Below are positions 1 to 11,705 of a stretch of DNA of 64,000 nucleotides, in pieces. How positions within the stretch are numbered: the stretch's first letter is position 1; each line of letters starts with the position of its first letter. The notes under the pieces are model-generated. The model saw only the letters and a list, made by a program, of their open reading frames with translations. It was not told the origin of the DNA and made no database searches. Origin of the DNA: Canna indica (Eukaryota; Streptophyta; Magnoliopsida; Zingiberales; Cannaceae); contig CP136890.1 in assembly GCA_034359265.1 (NCBI GenBank), positions 89,429,501 through 89,493,500 of the forward strand, read 5' to 3'. Both the position numbers and the translations under genes were made by a program.

Positions 1-1758
1 GAAGTGATGTGGTAGTAATTTTTTCATGGAAAATATATGTATTTTAGTCATTTTCTTAATTTCATTTGTCTCGTGTGTGAATACGTACTAAACACATTTA
101 TTTCAATTACGATCCGCTGAACTTACTGTTAAATTGACTACGTGACGTACTAACTTATATATATATATAAATTAATAACTTAATAAGTGGGGTCCACTCC
201 TCTCTCTCTCTCTCTCCGTACCTAACCAACAAACAACCAGATCAGATTGAGTTTGAATGTAAATTTTTTTGAATTCGACCCGAATGGATCCACCCGAAAT
301 CGGACCCGGTCGGATAATCAGGTATCCGTTAAAAAAAGTAAACAAAAGCAAAAAAAATTGAACGAGACACGTGTGTCTTGAAAGACATGCGTGTCTCAAC
401 ACTTGAGGGAATACACGACCTGCGAGGAATGGTGAATTTTATTTTTTCTTCAATTAATTATTTTTAAAATTTTAAAATTTAATTAATTATAAATTTTGAG
501 AATTATTTATGAAATTTTAATTTTTTGAAAACTAACTAAATCTTAATTTAAAATTTTATAATGTCTGTTTGATCAAACAGGGTTAATTTTAAATTTTATT
601 AATTTTTATATGATTATAATCAAATTATAATTTTCAAACCTTATATATTATATTATGCATGTTTAATTTTAAATTTTATTTTTCCTTTGTAATTATGTAT
701 GATTAATTGAAATTTTTTTAAGTCCATTAAATTAAATATGTTTTTAGTTTTAATGAAGTATACTTAATTTTTAAAATTTCAATTATATTTAAATTAAAAT
801 TTAATTTACAATTTAAATTTAAAATAATTATTTTTTTAAAATTTTAAAAATTAGTGATAAATCTAAATTTATATTTTCAATATAATACTGAAATTATGTT
901 TAAAATAATGAAAAATATTTAAAAAAAATCAACATACTATTTTATTTATATATAATAATATATTAAAATATAAAAAATTAATTTCAAATATTTTATTTTT
1001 AAAATCACGGATTATATAATAATATTAAAATATAAAATTTAATTTCAAAATTTTTTATTTTTAAAATCACATTTTAACTATGCTTTAGCATGGGTACTAT
1101 AGCTAGTATATTAAAATATAAAATTTAATTTCAAACTTTTTATTTTTAAAATCAAAGATTATATAATAATATATTAAAATATAAAATTTTACTTTGAAAT
1201 TATTTATTTTTAAAACCACATATTATATAATAATATTAAAAACATTAAAATTAAAATTAAAATTTTTTATTTTTAAAATCATATTTTAATCGAGCTTATT
1301 TTTAAAACCAAATATTATATAATAATACAAAAAAATTAAAATTAAATTTTTTTATTTTTATAAACATATTTTAATCGAGCAAACCACAGGTACTACAGCT
1401 AGTATATATATAGTCTGAGGTGCTATATATTAATCCCTTGTAATGGTATGAGTTGTAATTTTTTATTATAATTATGGATAATTTATTATATGTGATTGAC
1501 TATTAGGAGGATTTTTAGTGTAATTAGTTAGGAGAATACAGTATTTTTTAATAAAAAATTAATTATTTTATTTATTTTTTATTGAACATCAAACGAAAAA
1601 AATAATTAAACATGTTTTAAAGAACATCAGAACAGGATAGGGCTTTTAAATTCAAATTAGTGTCCTTATACATCGCTGGATAAGATCGATTAGTTGGCTC
1701 GCCTAATGTTTCCAAAAAGAAATACGTGAACATCTCTATATGACAAAAATAATTTACT
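1..1758. repeat. AT-rich noncoding DNA with short tandem repeats
   Basis: No gene is visible here. The stretch holds a (TA)n run near 156-168, a (CT)n run near 199-216, and from about 900 to 1400 a degenerate tandem repeat of roughly 100 bases. Each unit combines a TATAATAATATTAAAA-like motif with an AAATTTAATTTCAAA-like motif. Open frames are short, A/T-driven and without recognisable domains. Confidence 0.6.
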
Positions 1759-3270
1759 AAGTCTAAAATAAATAAGATAGTAATTATTTGTTTATTTTTT
1801 CTCTTTTTCGCTAATATTTTTTTGCTCATTTAATATAAAAAAAATTATGAATATTTTTATAAAATTATTAAATAGGCATTTATGTAAAGTTCATTGACAA
1901 AAAAAAATTATAAGATTATTTTATAAATATTTTTTTAAAAAAAAAATTACAAAATTATCCATGAAATAAATGAGAAATAATACTAAAATGAGCGATAAAA
2001 AATATTCTATTTTGCACAAAAATATGTAACACGTCAAAAATTTCATTGAAAAAAATATATGAATTGTATTTATTATAATAAATATATATATTAGAGGTAT
2101 AAAAAATGTGACCTGAAAATATGGAAAATATTATTTTTTAAAATTTTGAATCGTAAATTAAAATCTATTTTTAAAATTCTATTTTAATAAAATTCTATTT
2201 TTGATTTAATATAAAAAACATAACTTTTTATGTTATTTTAATGTAAATTCAAGTCGGTATAGAAATAGATGTGATTGGAGCATAAAGAATATGATTTTAA
2301 TAAGTATGGTTGAAATTTAATTTACATTTAAATATAAATATAAATATAGACTATATAGTTGACCGTTTTAAATTCTAATTAATTACTCTTAATTTTTATT
2401 TTCTGACTCTATTTTTAATTATGTATATCAAATTTCCTAATTTTCGACTCTAATCTTATTTAATATTTATATAATAGAAGTAACTAAGTCTGGAATAAAT
2501 AAGGTAGTAAATTCTCGTTTTTTTTTTCTCTTTCTCGCTCATTTAATAAAAAAGAATTTTTTTTTCTCTTTCCCGCTCATTTAATAAAATAATAAGTTTT
2601 TGTGGACATTTCTAATAAATCATTAAGTGGGCATTTATGTAATTTTCATTCAAAAAAATTCTTTATTAAATTTTTTTATGAATGAATCTTCTTTAAAAAA
2701 TTTACAACAATATTCATAAAATAAGTGAAAAATAATCCTAAAATGAGGGAGACAAAATATTCCATTTTGCACAAAAGAGCATAACATGTTACAAACTTTT
2801 TTGAAAAAAATATAAAAAAATTCTTCAAAATTCTTAAAAAATATATGAATTGTATTTATTATAATAAAAATAAATTTTAGAGGTATAAAAAAATGTGACC
2901 TAAAATTGTCAGAAAATATTATTTTTAAAAATTTCGAATCGTAAATTAAAATCCATTTTTAAAATTTTGATTTAATAAAATTATATTTTTAATTTAATAG
3001 GAAAAAGTTATATTTTTGTTTCATTTTAATGTAAATTCATGTCGGTTTAGAAATAAATGTGATTAAAGCATAAAGAATATGATTTTAATAAGCTTGGTTA
3101 AAATTTAATTTACATTTAAATATAAATATAAATATAAATATAGACTATATAGTTGATCTTTTAAATTCTAATTAATTACTCTTAGTTTTCAAATTTCTAA
3201 TTCTATTTTTAACTATGTATATCAAATTTCCTAATTTTCAAATCAAATCATATCTTATCTTTATATAATA
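1759..3270. repeat. Two units of a ~0.73-0.8 kb AT-rich tandem repeat
   Basis: The motif AAGTCTRRAATAAATAAG recurs at about 1759 and 2486, followed in the same order by CTCTTTYTCGCTCATTTAAT, TTTTGCACAAAA, a GTGACCTRAAA stretch and an ATATAGACTATATAGTTGA stretch. A third, related unit starts at 12050, on the far side of a large insertion. The repeats are noncoding and diverged by substitutions and small indels. The second unit ends exactly where the foldback element inserts. Confidence 0.7.
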
Positions 3271-3443
3271 CAGGGAAAAGGTACAAAAATGCCTCTAACG
3301 TTTTCTCACGAGTACTAAATTGCTTCTAAGATTTTTTTTTGTATCAGAAATACCCTTTACGTTGTGGAATTGGATACAAAAATGCCCCTATAAGTAAACG
3401 ATGTTAATTGAGAGATAATGGAACTGACGTGGCAAGTGATTGA

Positions 3444-5235
3444 TGTTGTACAAATGGCAACACTTGAGGGAGGGTGAATAGTATATTAACTAAATTAATT
3501 AGTCTAAATTTAATTTTAATCGTTTCTCAAATCGTTTAAGCAAATTACAATTTTATGATTGGATGCGGAAGTAATATAAACAATTATGCACAAACAACAT
3601 ATGACAATGCTAACACACAAATTTATAGTGGTTCGGCCCCAATGCCTACTCCACTACCTAAGCACCTCGCTTAGGATTTCCAAACTTAGTTTTACTAGAT
3701 TAATGTTAGTTCCCTTACAAAGATGACTTTGACTCGAAAAGTCTCACTCTCAATCTAAGGCACTTTCACACCCGGAAGTCTCCGTCTTCTTACCGATAGC
3801 ACTCTTTCACCTCAATCCTAAGGGACACCTCAACTAATCCTAGTAAGCTATGTTTACATAAGTGGCTTTACACCTTTTACACTAAGGTAACCACTTACAT
3901 TTAAGACCAAGCACTAGGTCTTCTTACAAACTTGAATACAAAGAAAGAAATCAAAAAAATATACAAGTAATGGAGCAAATAAATACTACAACAAGTACTT
4001 AGCTCCAAAAATGAGTCATAGTTCCTCTTGATGCCTTGATATGATGAATCGGTAAATCTTGAAGGCTAAATCAAGGTGTGTATCTTGGAAACTAGGGTTA
4101 TCAAAAGGATGACTCAAGTAAAGCTTTAGAATGATCAAGAATTTGCTCAATCGAAGTTTGGATCAATTGTTGGAAGGCTGGAAGAAGGATTGAGATGGGT
4201 ATTTATAACCCCCCAGCTAAAACAGGGCGTCAACGAGTATAATTTTTACCGTTACAAACGCACGATCGATGGTCCGGTCTATCGTCGATTGATCGACCGA
4301 TCGACCGCCCAGCTTTCTATGAGTTATTAGCGCCATTCGATCGACCGACGGATTGACCGGCTGTTGCAATTTTAGCGATCCCAAATCCGGTCGACCGAAG
4401 CAGTGATGCCAGGGTCGCGCGACTTGCGATCTGCAATCCGATCGGCCGATTGGTCGATCGATGCAACTACTGCCAATTTTTGGCAACGTTCGATCGACCG
4501 ATCGGTCGACCAAACTGCCTGCTCCTTCGATCGGTTGATCAGTCGGTCGACCGAACTTGGGCAGGGCAGTTTTCTTTGCTTGGTTCATTTTCTGGTTCTA
4601 TCTTCGCTAAGTCTATTTATATAACATTTATTAACTTTAAGTTAACAACTTTAAAAAATAAATGTTATATAAGGATTACCCCCCATTTGGATTCAATAAA
4701 AATATCTAAAAATCAAAATTCTTAAGAATCAAAATCTAGTTCTTGGGGTCTAGTACAAATTTTCAGAAAATAGAACTTTTCTAATTTCCCGAGTCAAGTA
4801 TGGGTAGGCTAAAAGGCTTTCAAAAAATCCTTAAAAAAATCTCGTTATCTAGTTTCTACCCAAGGAACAATTATCGCCATTTTTTATGACGAGAAAAAGT
4901 CTAGGAAATATAGCCCTCCAAGGAGCTCGCTAGGCTTAGTGGATTTTAGGGCGGTTTCGGGTTTTTATATTTTGGAGATCGGGACTGGTTTTAGGGTTCT
5001 TATGCATCATAAAGAGGATTTACAATATAAACTAGACACCCTAAACCTAAACTCCCATTCTCGAAGATTCTCGAGTGCCAACGAGCGTCCTTGCCGATTT
5101 CTTCGATTCTTTCGATCGGGGATGTCGTGTGCTAATCGACTTGGAACCTGAAAGATATCTCAATGAAATATTAGTTCCATGTTTGTTATCATCAAAACTG
5201 AGATTAAGACCAAGGTTGAAAACCTTAAGCCAACA
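3444..5235 (-). mobile_element. Solo LTR of a Copia-type element
   Basis: The ends are TGTTG...CAACA. The flanks are ATTGA (3439-3443) and ATTGG (5236-5240), a 4-of-5 match for a target duplication. Removing the segment rejoins sequence that aligns with the opposite arm of the foldback element, which confirms it as an insertion. Its upper part (about 4380-5235) matches the LTR fragment at 19409-19951, which abuts a purine tract and gag on the - strand, so the LTR is assigned to the - strand. It includes the GTGGTTCGGCCCC...CCTACTCCACTACC signature seen in many plant Copia LTRs. There is no internal region, so this is a solo LTR. Confidence 0.75.
4255..4565. repeat. GATCGACCG-rich palindromic repeats inside the Copia LTR
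   Basis: Dense copies of CGATCGACCGA, CGGTCGACCGA and GGTCGATCGA alternate with short spacers such as AACTGCC and ACTGCC. The same pattern recurs in the second LTR copy at about 19425-19610. The motifs are CG-rich in otherwise AT-rich DNA and produce spurious open frames full of D-R-P-I runs, which I do not regard as genes. Confidence 0.7.
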
Positions 5236-5809
5236 ATTGGGATTGATGACGTGGACATGTGGCTCATATGCAGGCCAAGAGATTTTCTCACGAGTACTAA
5301 AATGCCCATAACGTTTTCTCACGGGTACTAAAATGCCCCTAACGTTTTCTCATGGGTATTAAAATATCTCTGACGTTTGTTTTGGAGCTAAAATACCATT
5401 GAGGTTATTAAAAATTGTAAAAAAATGACACTAAACTAACTTTTGTTAGGTGAGACTTAACAAAGATGTCATGGATGCTGACAAAGATGTTGACTTTACA
5501 TGTGGCACACATGTAGAGAGCAACTTGTCACGTAAGCGACACATAAGAAATTGAAATCGAAACTGATCGAAATTAAAAACTGAAAATTTAGAAAATAAAA
5601 ACCGAAACTGAAACCATCAAATCGGTTAATCGAAAAATTTGGTTCTGCTTCGAACCGATTTTTTGATTAATCGAAATTTTGATTTTTTTGCTCACCCCTA
5701 CGGTTGCATGGCAAGTTGCTCTCTGCATGTGCGCAATGTATAAAGTCAACATCTCTATCGATCAGTATCCATGACATCTCTGTTTAGTCTCACCCACTAC
5801 TAGAAATAT

Positions 5810-6130
5810 GTTCTTCAGCAACGGTTATCAACAACGACCGCTCAAGCCATTGCAACTTCTAACGGCATTCTTACGGCCGCTCGGGTCGTTTTAGATGTGA
5901 TGTATCTACAACGGCTTTGTTACGGTCGCTCGAGTCGTTACAGATATATTATAACATTAGCAATGGCTTAGTTACGGCTACGACATCCGTCACTCTTGAG
6001 CTGATCGCGCGCTTGTGGCATGAAAATAAAATACTTATCAGCAACAGCGTTCTAACGGATGAGTGGGCCGTTATTGATGTTGTTACTTATCAGCAACTGC
6101 TTTCTAACGGACCAGTCAGCCGTTGCTGAT
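5810..6130. repeat. CACTA-1 left subterminal repeats
   Basis: Copies of TCAGCAACGGC, GGTCGTT and GCCGTTGCTGAT in both orientations alternate every 30-60 bases. In En/Spm elements such subterminal repeats are the binding sites of the accessory transposase (TNPA type); that role here is inferred from position and repetition. Confidence 0.8.
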
Positions 6131-6786
6131 AAGTTTATATAGGTCGACTGATCGCGCTCGCCCTTTCCTCCTTCTTCTTCCTCTTCCTGCTGCTACCGCC
6201 GTCGATCTCCGTCTGCTGCCCGCCATCCTCGACTGCTGAAGCCACTCGCCGCTGCCGCCCATCGTCGCCGCTTGCTCCATCGTCGTCGGTTCTCTAGGTC
6301 ACTGCCGAGTTCACACTGGAATCTCTCTTCCTCACTCATCGGTTGAAGCTGTCGTCAATTACCTCCTAGTCGACGACCGCCCTCCTTCCTCTCCCTCCCT
6401 CGTCGCCAGTCAAGTAAGTCTTCATCATCCCCCTCTCCGGTCGATTGGGGCCGAAACCTAACCCTAGGTTTCAGCCTCTACCAATAGTAGCAGTAGTTTT
6501 TTTTAATTATTTGTTAATTTTATTTAGTTTTTAATTTTTAGATTAATTGTTAGATTAATTGTTAGATTAGTTAGGTTTTAATTAGTTCATTATTTGTTTA
6601 GATTAGTTAAGGTTTAGATTAATTTTTAGATTAATCTGTTTAGATTAATGTTATGTTTTAGATTAATTTTATGTTTTAGATTAATGTATAGATTAATGCT
6701 ATGTTAATTAGTTAAAATAAATGCTATGTTTTAGATTAATGTTTAGATTAATATTAATTAGTTAAAATGTTAATTAGTCTGGAGTC

Positions 6787-6895
6787 GTCCTCAGTGGACT
6801 CGCGCTGGAATCGTCCATTTCGGACTTACGTCGGAATCGTCCACTTTGGACTCACGCCGGAATCATCCACTTTGGACTTGCGTCGGAATTCTCCA
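6787..6895 (+). repeat. 26-bp minisatellite in CACTA-1 leader (second copy at 7975-8083)
   Basis: About four units of the form GGAATCGTCCACTTTGGACT plus six further bases occur in tandem, with substitutions between units. CACTA-2 carries the same array in the same place relative to its transposase (18565-18668 on the opposite strand), so the array is a conserved part of the leader of this family. Confidence 0.85.
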
Positions 6896-7130
6896 CTATG
6901 GACTTGAACTGACTCAAAATATTTAGAAAATAATCATCCATCCGACGAGTTGATACGTTTCACGTATGCATCGATGAGTCGAATATGATTTAGCAAAATT
7001 TTAGATCCATTCGGGGGTTGTATGTTCGTGTAAAAGAAGTAGATGATCTTTTATACGACGTACAACCCTTGAATTGTCCCTGATTGGACAATTTGGGAAT
7101 ATAGTTATTTGTATTGCACTTAATTTTTTC

Positions 7131-7261
7131 TTTTAACCGTTAACTCATTCTAAATTTCGGCAGCATCTCTCTTATTATTCGATACGCGCCCAGATGATAT
7201 GCGTATTCGAAAAATTATATGGAGATGCTGCCGAAATTTAGAATGAAGTTAGCGGTTAAAA
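7131..7261 (+). other. Hairpin upstream of the CACTA-1 transposase (copy 1)
   Basis: The arms 7145-7169 and 7222-7246 are perfectly complementary over 25 bp. The stem extends outward through TTTTAACCGTTAAC-type and GTTAGCGGTTAAAA-type sequence and inward through GATACGC/GCGTATTCG. The fold lies about 100 bases before the transposase ATG. A 1188-bp downstream duplicate gives a second identical hairpin (8333-8357 with 8410-8434), and CACTA-2 has the equivalent at 18222-18307. It could be a small-RNA precursor or a structured leader; the sequence shows only the fold. Confidence 0.8.
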
Positions 7262-7361
7262 GAAATATTTAGTGCAATATGAATAACAAGAATCCCGAAT
7301 GGAATAGGACCATCTCACCTAAAGGCATTAACTGAAGAAATTGTCATTGATTGACATAATC

Positions 7362-7649
7362 ATGTCGGACGATCGAAGTTGGATGTACCAATTTCTTGAT
7401 CGTGGAGCTTTAACAAATGAGTTTCGATTAGACTTAACTTACTTCCTAAATTTTGCCTATTCGAATCAGAAATTCGTTAGCGTCGATGATAAAATCCGAT
7501 GTCCGTGCCACATTTGCTTGAATAGACGATTTTTGGATAGGGAAACTATCACTCTGCATCTATATAGCAAAGGATTTGCACCAAGATATTTTCTATGGAC
7601 TTGTCACGGGGAGTCACGTGAAGTCGGGACGATTGGGGCCGAAACCTAA
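7362..7649 (+). pseudogene. Truncated duplicate of the transposase N-terminus
   Basis: This ATG-initiated frame is identical to the start of the transposase at 8550 for about 90 codons (SDDRSWMYQFLDRG onward, including the CPCHIC and WTCHGES motifs of the transposase-associated domain). It then leaves that frame at the tandem-duplication junction and stops after a few unrelated residues. It is a by-product of the duplication, not an independent gene. Confidence 0.85.
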
Positions 7650-8549
7650 CCCTAGGTTTCAGCCTCTACCAATAGTAGCAGTAGTTTTTTTTAATTATTT
7701 GTTAATTTTATTTAGTTTTTAATTTTTAGATTAATTGTTAGATTAATTGTTAGATTAGTTAGGTTTTAATTAGTTCATTATTTGTTTAGATTAGTTAAGG
7801 TTTAGATTAATTTTTAGATTAATCTGTTTAGATTAATGTTATGTTTTAGATTAATTTTATGTTTTAGATTAATGTATAGATTAATGCTATGTTAATTAGT
7901 TAAAATAAATGCTATGTTTTAGATTAATGTTTAGATTAATATTAATTAGTTAAAATGTTAATTAGTCTGGAGTCGTCCTCAGTGGACTCGCGCTGGAATC
8001 GTCCATTTCGGACTTACGTCGGAATCGTCCACTTTGGACTCACGCCGGAATCATCCACTTTGGACTTGCGTCGGAATTCTCCACTATGGACTTGAACTGA
8101 CTCAAAATATTTAGAAAATAATCATCCATCCGACGAGTTGATACGTTTCACGTATGCATCGATGAGTCGAATATGATTTAGCAAAATTTTAGATCCATTC
8201 GGGGGTTGTATGTTCGTGTAAAAGAAGTAGATGATCTTTTATACGACGTACAACCCTTGAATTGTCCCTGATTGGACAATTTGGGAATATAGTTATTTGT
8301 ATTGCACTTAATTTTTTCTTTTAACCGTTAACTCATTCTAAATTTCGGCAGCATCTCTCTTATTATTCGATACGCGCCCAGATGATATGCGTATTCGAAA
8401 AATTATATGGAGATGCTGCCGAAATTTAGAATGAAGTTAGCGGTTAAAAGAAATATTTAGTGCAATATGAATAACAAGAATCCCGAATGGAATAGGACCA
8501 TCTCACCTAAAGGCATTAACTGAAGAAATTGTCATTGATTGACATAATC

Positions 8550-10945
8550 ATGTCGGACGATCGAAGTTGGATGTACCAATTTCTTGATCGTGGAGCTTTA
8601 ACAAATGAGTTTCGATTAGACTTAACTTACTTCCTAAATTTTGCCTATTCGAATCAGAAATTCGTTAGCGTCGATGATAAAATCCGATGTCCGTGCCACA
8701 TTTGCTTGAATAGACGATTTTTGGATAGGGAAACTATCACTCTGCATCTATATAGCAAAGGATTTGCACCAAGATATTTTCTATGGACTTGTCACGGGGA
8801 GTCACGTGAAGTCGGGACGTCGAGCAATCTTGTCGTTCAGACACATGGTGAATCTTCCTCTGCTAGTGTTTCTTCTTCCAGTCCATCTAATCCCTATAGA
8901 ACTATGATACTTGATAGTCTTAGGGGTCAATTCCACCTGAATGATAATGTCGATCGGCCAGTTACTGAGACGTCAGTGCCACCAGATACTACAGGTGTTG
9001 ATATCACAGAAGTACAAACTATGATAGAGATTGAATTACTGAATAAAGAAGCTGCAGAATTTTACGAGATGTTGAAAACTGCCGATGAACCTTTGTATGA
9101 GAATTTTCCTAAATACACTAGGTTTTCGGCAATGACGCAACTCTTAAACATCAATACCGATTGTAATATCAGCGGGGTTGCGTTTGATCGGATTGCAGGA
9201 TTGATTAATGGAATGCTGCCTACTGATAACAAGTTTGAGCCAACTTTTTATAAGACTAAAAAGTTGATGAGAAAATTAGGACTTTGGTACGAAAAAATAC
9301 ACGCATGCCAAAATAACTATATTTTATATTATAAAGAAAATGTGCAGTTGGATAAATGTCCTGTATGTCAACATCCTCGTTATAAGGAGAAGAAATCGGT
9401 CCAACAGAAAAATATCCTGTTTAAGGTGCTTCGATATTTTCCACTAACAACGAGGCTTCAAAGATTATTCATGTTGGAAAAGACGGCCCCCTACATGAGT
9501 TGGCATGCAAAAATTCATGATGATACAGTAATGACTCATCCTTCCAACAGTGAAGCATGGAAACATTTGGATAGATATTATCATTTATTTGCTAGGGATA
9601 CTAGAAATATCAGATTGGGATTGTGCTCGGATGATTTTAATCTGTTTGGTCATTCTGCAACTCCTTATTCAGTTTGACCAGTGCTGCTAACAGTTTATAA
9701 TTTGCCATCGTCAATGTGTATGAAAGATAAATTTATTGATCTTTCGTTGATTATTCCGGGTCCTAAGGGTCCGCGAAAAGAAATTGACGTGTTTCTCAGA
9801 CCCTTGATAGATGAATTGAAAATATTGTGTACTAAGGGAGTTGTCACTTATGATTGTCATCGAAAGCAAAACTTCAATTTAAAGGCCGCGATCTTGTGGA
9901 CAATAAATGATTTCCCGACGTACGACATGTTGTCTGGTTGGAGCACTCACGGCCGACTCTCTTATCCGTATTGTATGCAACATTCTAAATCATTCAGTCT
10001 TCAGAACGGATGAAAAATCTCATTCTTTGATTATCATCGTCGATTCCTACTGGCTAACCATCAGTATCGAAGGAATCATAATAAATTTACTAAGGGCAGA
10101 GTTGAAAGAGATGAGCCACCACCGATGTTGTCTGGTGAACAAATATTAGCACGTGTTTCAGCACTTCCAAAGATAGTGTTTGGTCGGAATGAAAGAGTGT
10201 CGGGCTTTGGTCAAACACATAACTGAGTGAAAAAAGTATCTTTTGAGAATTGCAGTATTAGAGTTCATTACTAATTCAACATAATTTGGATGTCATGCAC
10301 ATTGAAAAAATGATGTTTATAAAATTTTCAACACTTTGATGAATATTTCTGGAAAAACTAAATATAATGTCAAGGCCTGGCATGATATAAAAATACTTTG
10401 TAAGAGACCGGAATTGGAGTTAAAAGAGGTCACCAGACGATATCTGAAGCGGAAGGCCCCGTATGTGTTAAATAAATAATAGATCAAAGATGTATGTCAA
10501 TGAATAAAAGAACACAGATTACCTGATGTATATGCCTCAAACTTATCTCAATGTGTGAACGTCGATGATTGCAAAATATCAGGGATGAAGAGCCACGATT
10601 GTCATGTATTCATGCAGAGATTGCTTTCAATCGCATTTCAAGATCTTCTACCTGATAATATTTGGGGTCCGTTGACTAAATTAAGTATGTTTTTTATAAA
10701 CATTTGTGCAAATATCATTCGAGTCGAAGATATGTGAGCACTTTAAAGTAATATTGTTGAAATTATATGCAAGATTGAGCAGTTTTTCTCTCCTGCCGTC
10801 TTTGACTCGATGGAGCATCTACCGGTACACTTGGCGTACGAGGCACGAGTTGGTGGTCCCGTTCAATACCGATGGTTGTACTTATTTGAAAGATACTTGA
10901 ATCGTCTGAAGAAAAAAATAAAGAACGCTGCAGCTGTTGATGGCG
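8550..10945 (+). pseudogene. TNP2-like CACTA transposase, decayed
   Basis: The frame starts at ATG 8550 and reads through the transposase-associated domain (CPCHIC, WTCHGES) and into the TNP2 core (KCPVCQHPRY, RLQRLFM, RLGLCSDDFNLFG). A TGA at 9675-9677 replaces the Trp codon present in CACTA-2. The frame continues (YNLPSSMCMKD, IPGPKGPRKEID, LSGWSTHGRLSYPYC) to a second TGA at 10011-10013 that CACTA-2 shares. Downstream DUF4218 remnants (MKSHDCHVFMQRLL, LPDNIWGPL, EHLPVHLAYEARVGGP) survive near 10555-10920 with several stops and frame changes. The family is a DDE-type transposase acting at the element ends in the nucleus. This copy is not functional. Confidence 0.9.
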
Positions 10946-11390
10946 GAGACGCATGTTATGCTATGCAACATCTTAGCTCATACCAGAGCAGGCATCCCTT
11001 CGGCATCATCAGATCCATCGTCCTCAAGTTAGTCCACGTCGGTGTACACCCAAGCACTCCGGACCCCGCCATATTATGATCCAGACCATCCTCCACCGTC
11101 GTCGTGAGGTTTATTATTATTTTTTATATTGATTTTGTTACTTGGATACTATACTTGATTGACTTGTTTTGTTTGGATATTGGTACTATAGTTTTGAATT
11201 TGAATAGTTTTTATATGATTGTGGATAATTATAAATATAAGTATAATTTTTTTGATGTATATCTGGGTGTATCTGTGATGTGTATGTGAATGAACGTGTG
11301 TATGAGTGTGTGAGTTATGTTTCAGGTTAAATGTATCAATGTATTAATGGAAATTTGAAATTTTAAAATTTTTCAATTGCAGGTTTACAT
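10926..11390 (+). other. Deletion junction and 3' noncoding part of CACTA-1
   Basis: After the residues KKKIKNAAAVDG the sequence jumps straight to a stretch equivalent to the end of the second CACTA gene (GCATGTTATGCTATGC and CACTCCGGACCCCGCCAT motifs, matching the last exon of CACTA-2 near 13060-13160 in reverse). Everything from the DUF4216 region through most of the second gene is missing, several kilobases by comparison with CACTA-2. The remaining ~290 bases are AT-rich 3' noncoding DNA. Confidence 0.75.
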
Positions 11391-11705
11391 CATCAGCAAC
11401 GACTTTTCCACGACCGTCCGTGGGAAAGCCGTTACTGATAGTGTATCGTATTTTCTGGGCCGCAACCTCAAAGCTGTTGCTGATGACCTTTCCAACGACT
11501 TTCACTAACGGCCTTGCCACGGCCGCAGGACCGTTGCTGATGTACATATCTACAACGACCCCGCAGCCGTGGCAGAACTGTTACTTATAATGTTATTAGC
11601 AACGATCGTTGCGGTCGTTGCTAAGTTATCAGGAACGCGTGTTTTTGCCATGGCTATGTTGCAACAGGTCGGGCCGTTGCAAGCCGTTGCTGATGCTTAT
11701 TATTC
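11390..11705. repeat. CACTA-1 right subterminal repeats
   Basis: Alternating CATCAGCAACG, GCCGTTGCTGAT, GGGCCGTTGC and GCAACGAC motifs lie immediately inside the right terminus, matching the left end in type. They are presumed accessory-protein binding sites, as in En/Spm elements. Confidence 0.8.

Larger units (their letters stand above)
6442..8817 (+). repeat. 1188-bp direct tandem duplication within CACTA-1
   Basis: The segment 6442-7629 is repeated at 7630-8817, and I found no difference over the parts compared. It runs from the GATTGGGGCCGAAACC motif through a 26-bp minisatellite, a hairpin and the first ~90 codons of the transposase. Copy 1 breaks off in transposase codons at GTCGGGAC and restarts at GATTGGGG; copy 2 continues into the rest of the gene. 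The junction has only about 2 bp of possible microhomology. Confidence 0.95.

Noticed and set aside
4217..4725. Overlapping open frames on both strands, up to 123 codons
   Set aside because: They arise from GATCGACCG repeats in the Copia solo LTR, which lack stops in several frames; the composition is repetitive and no domain is present.
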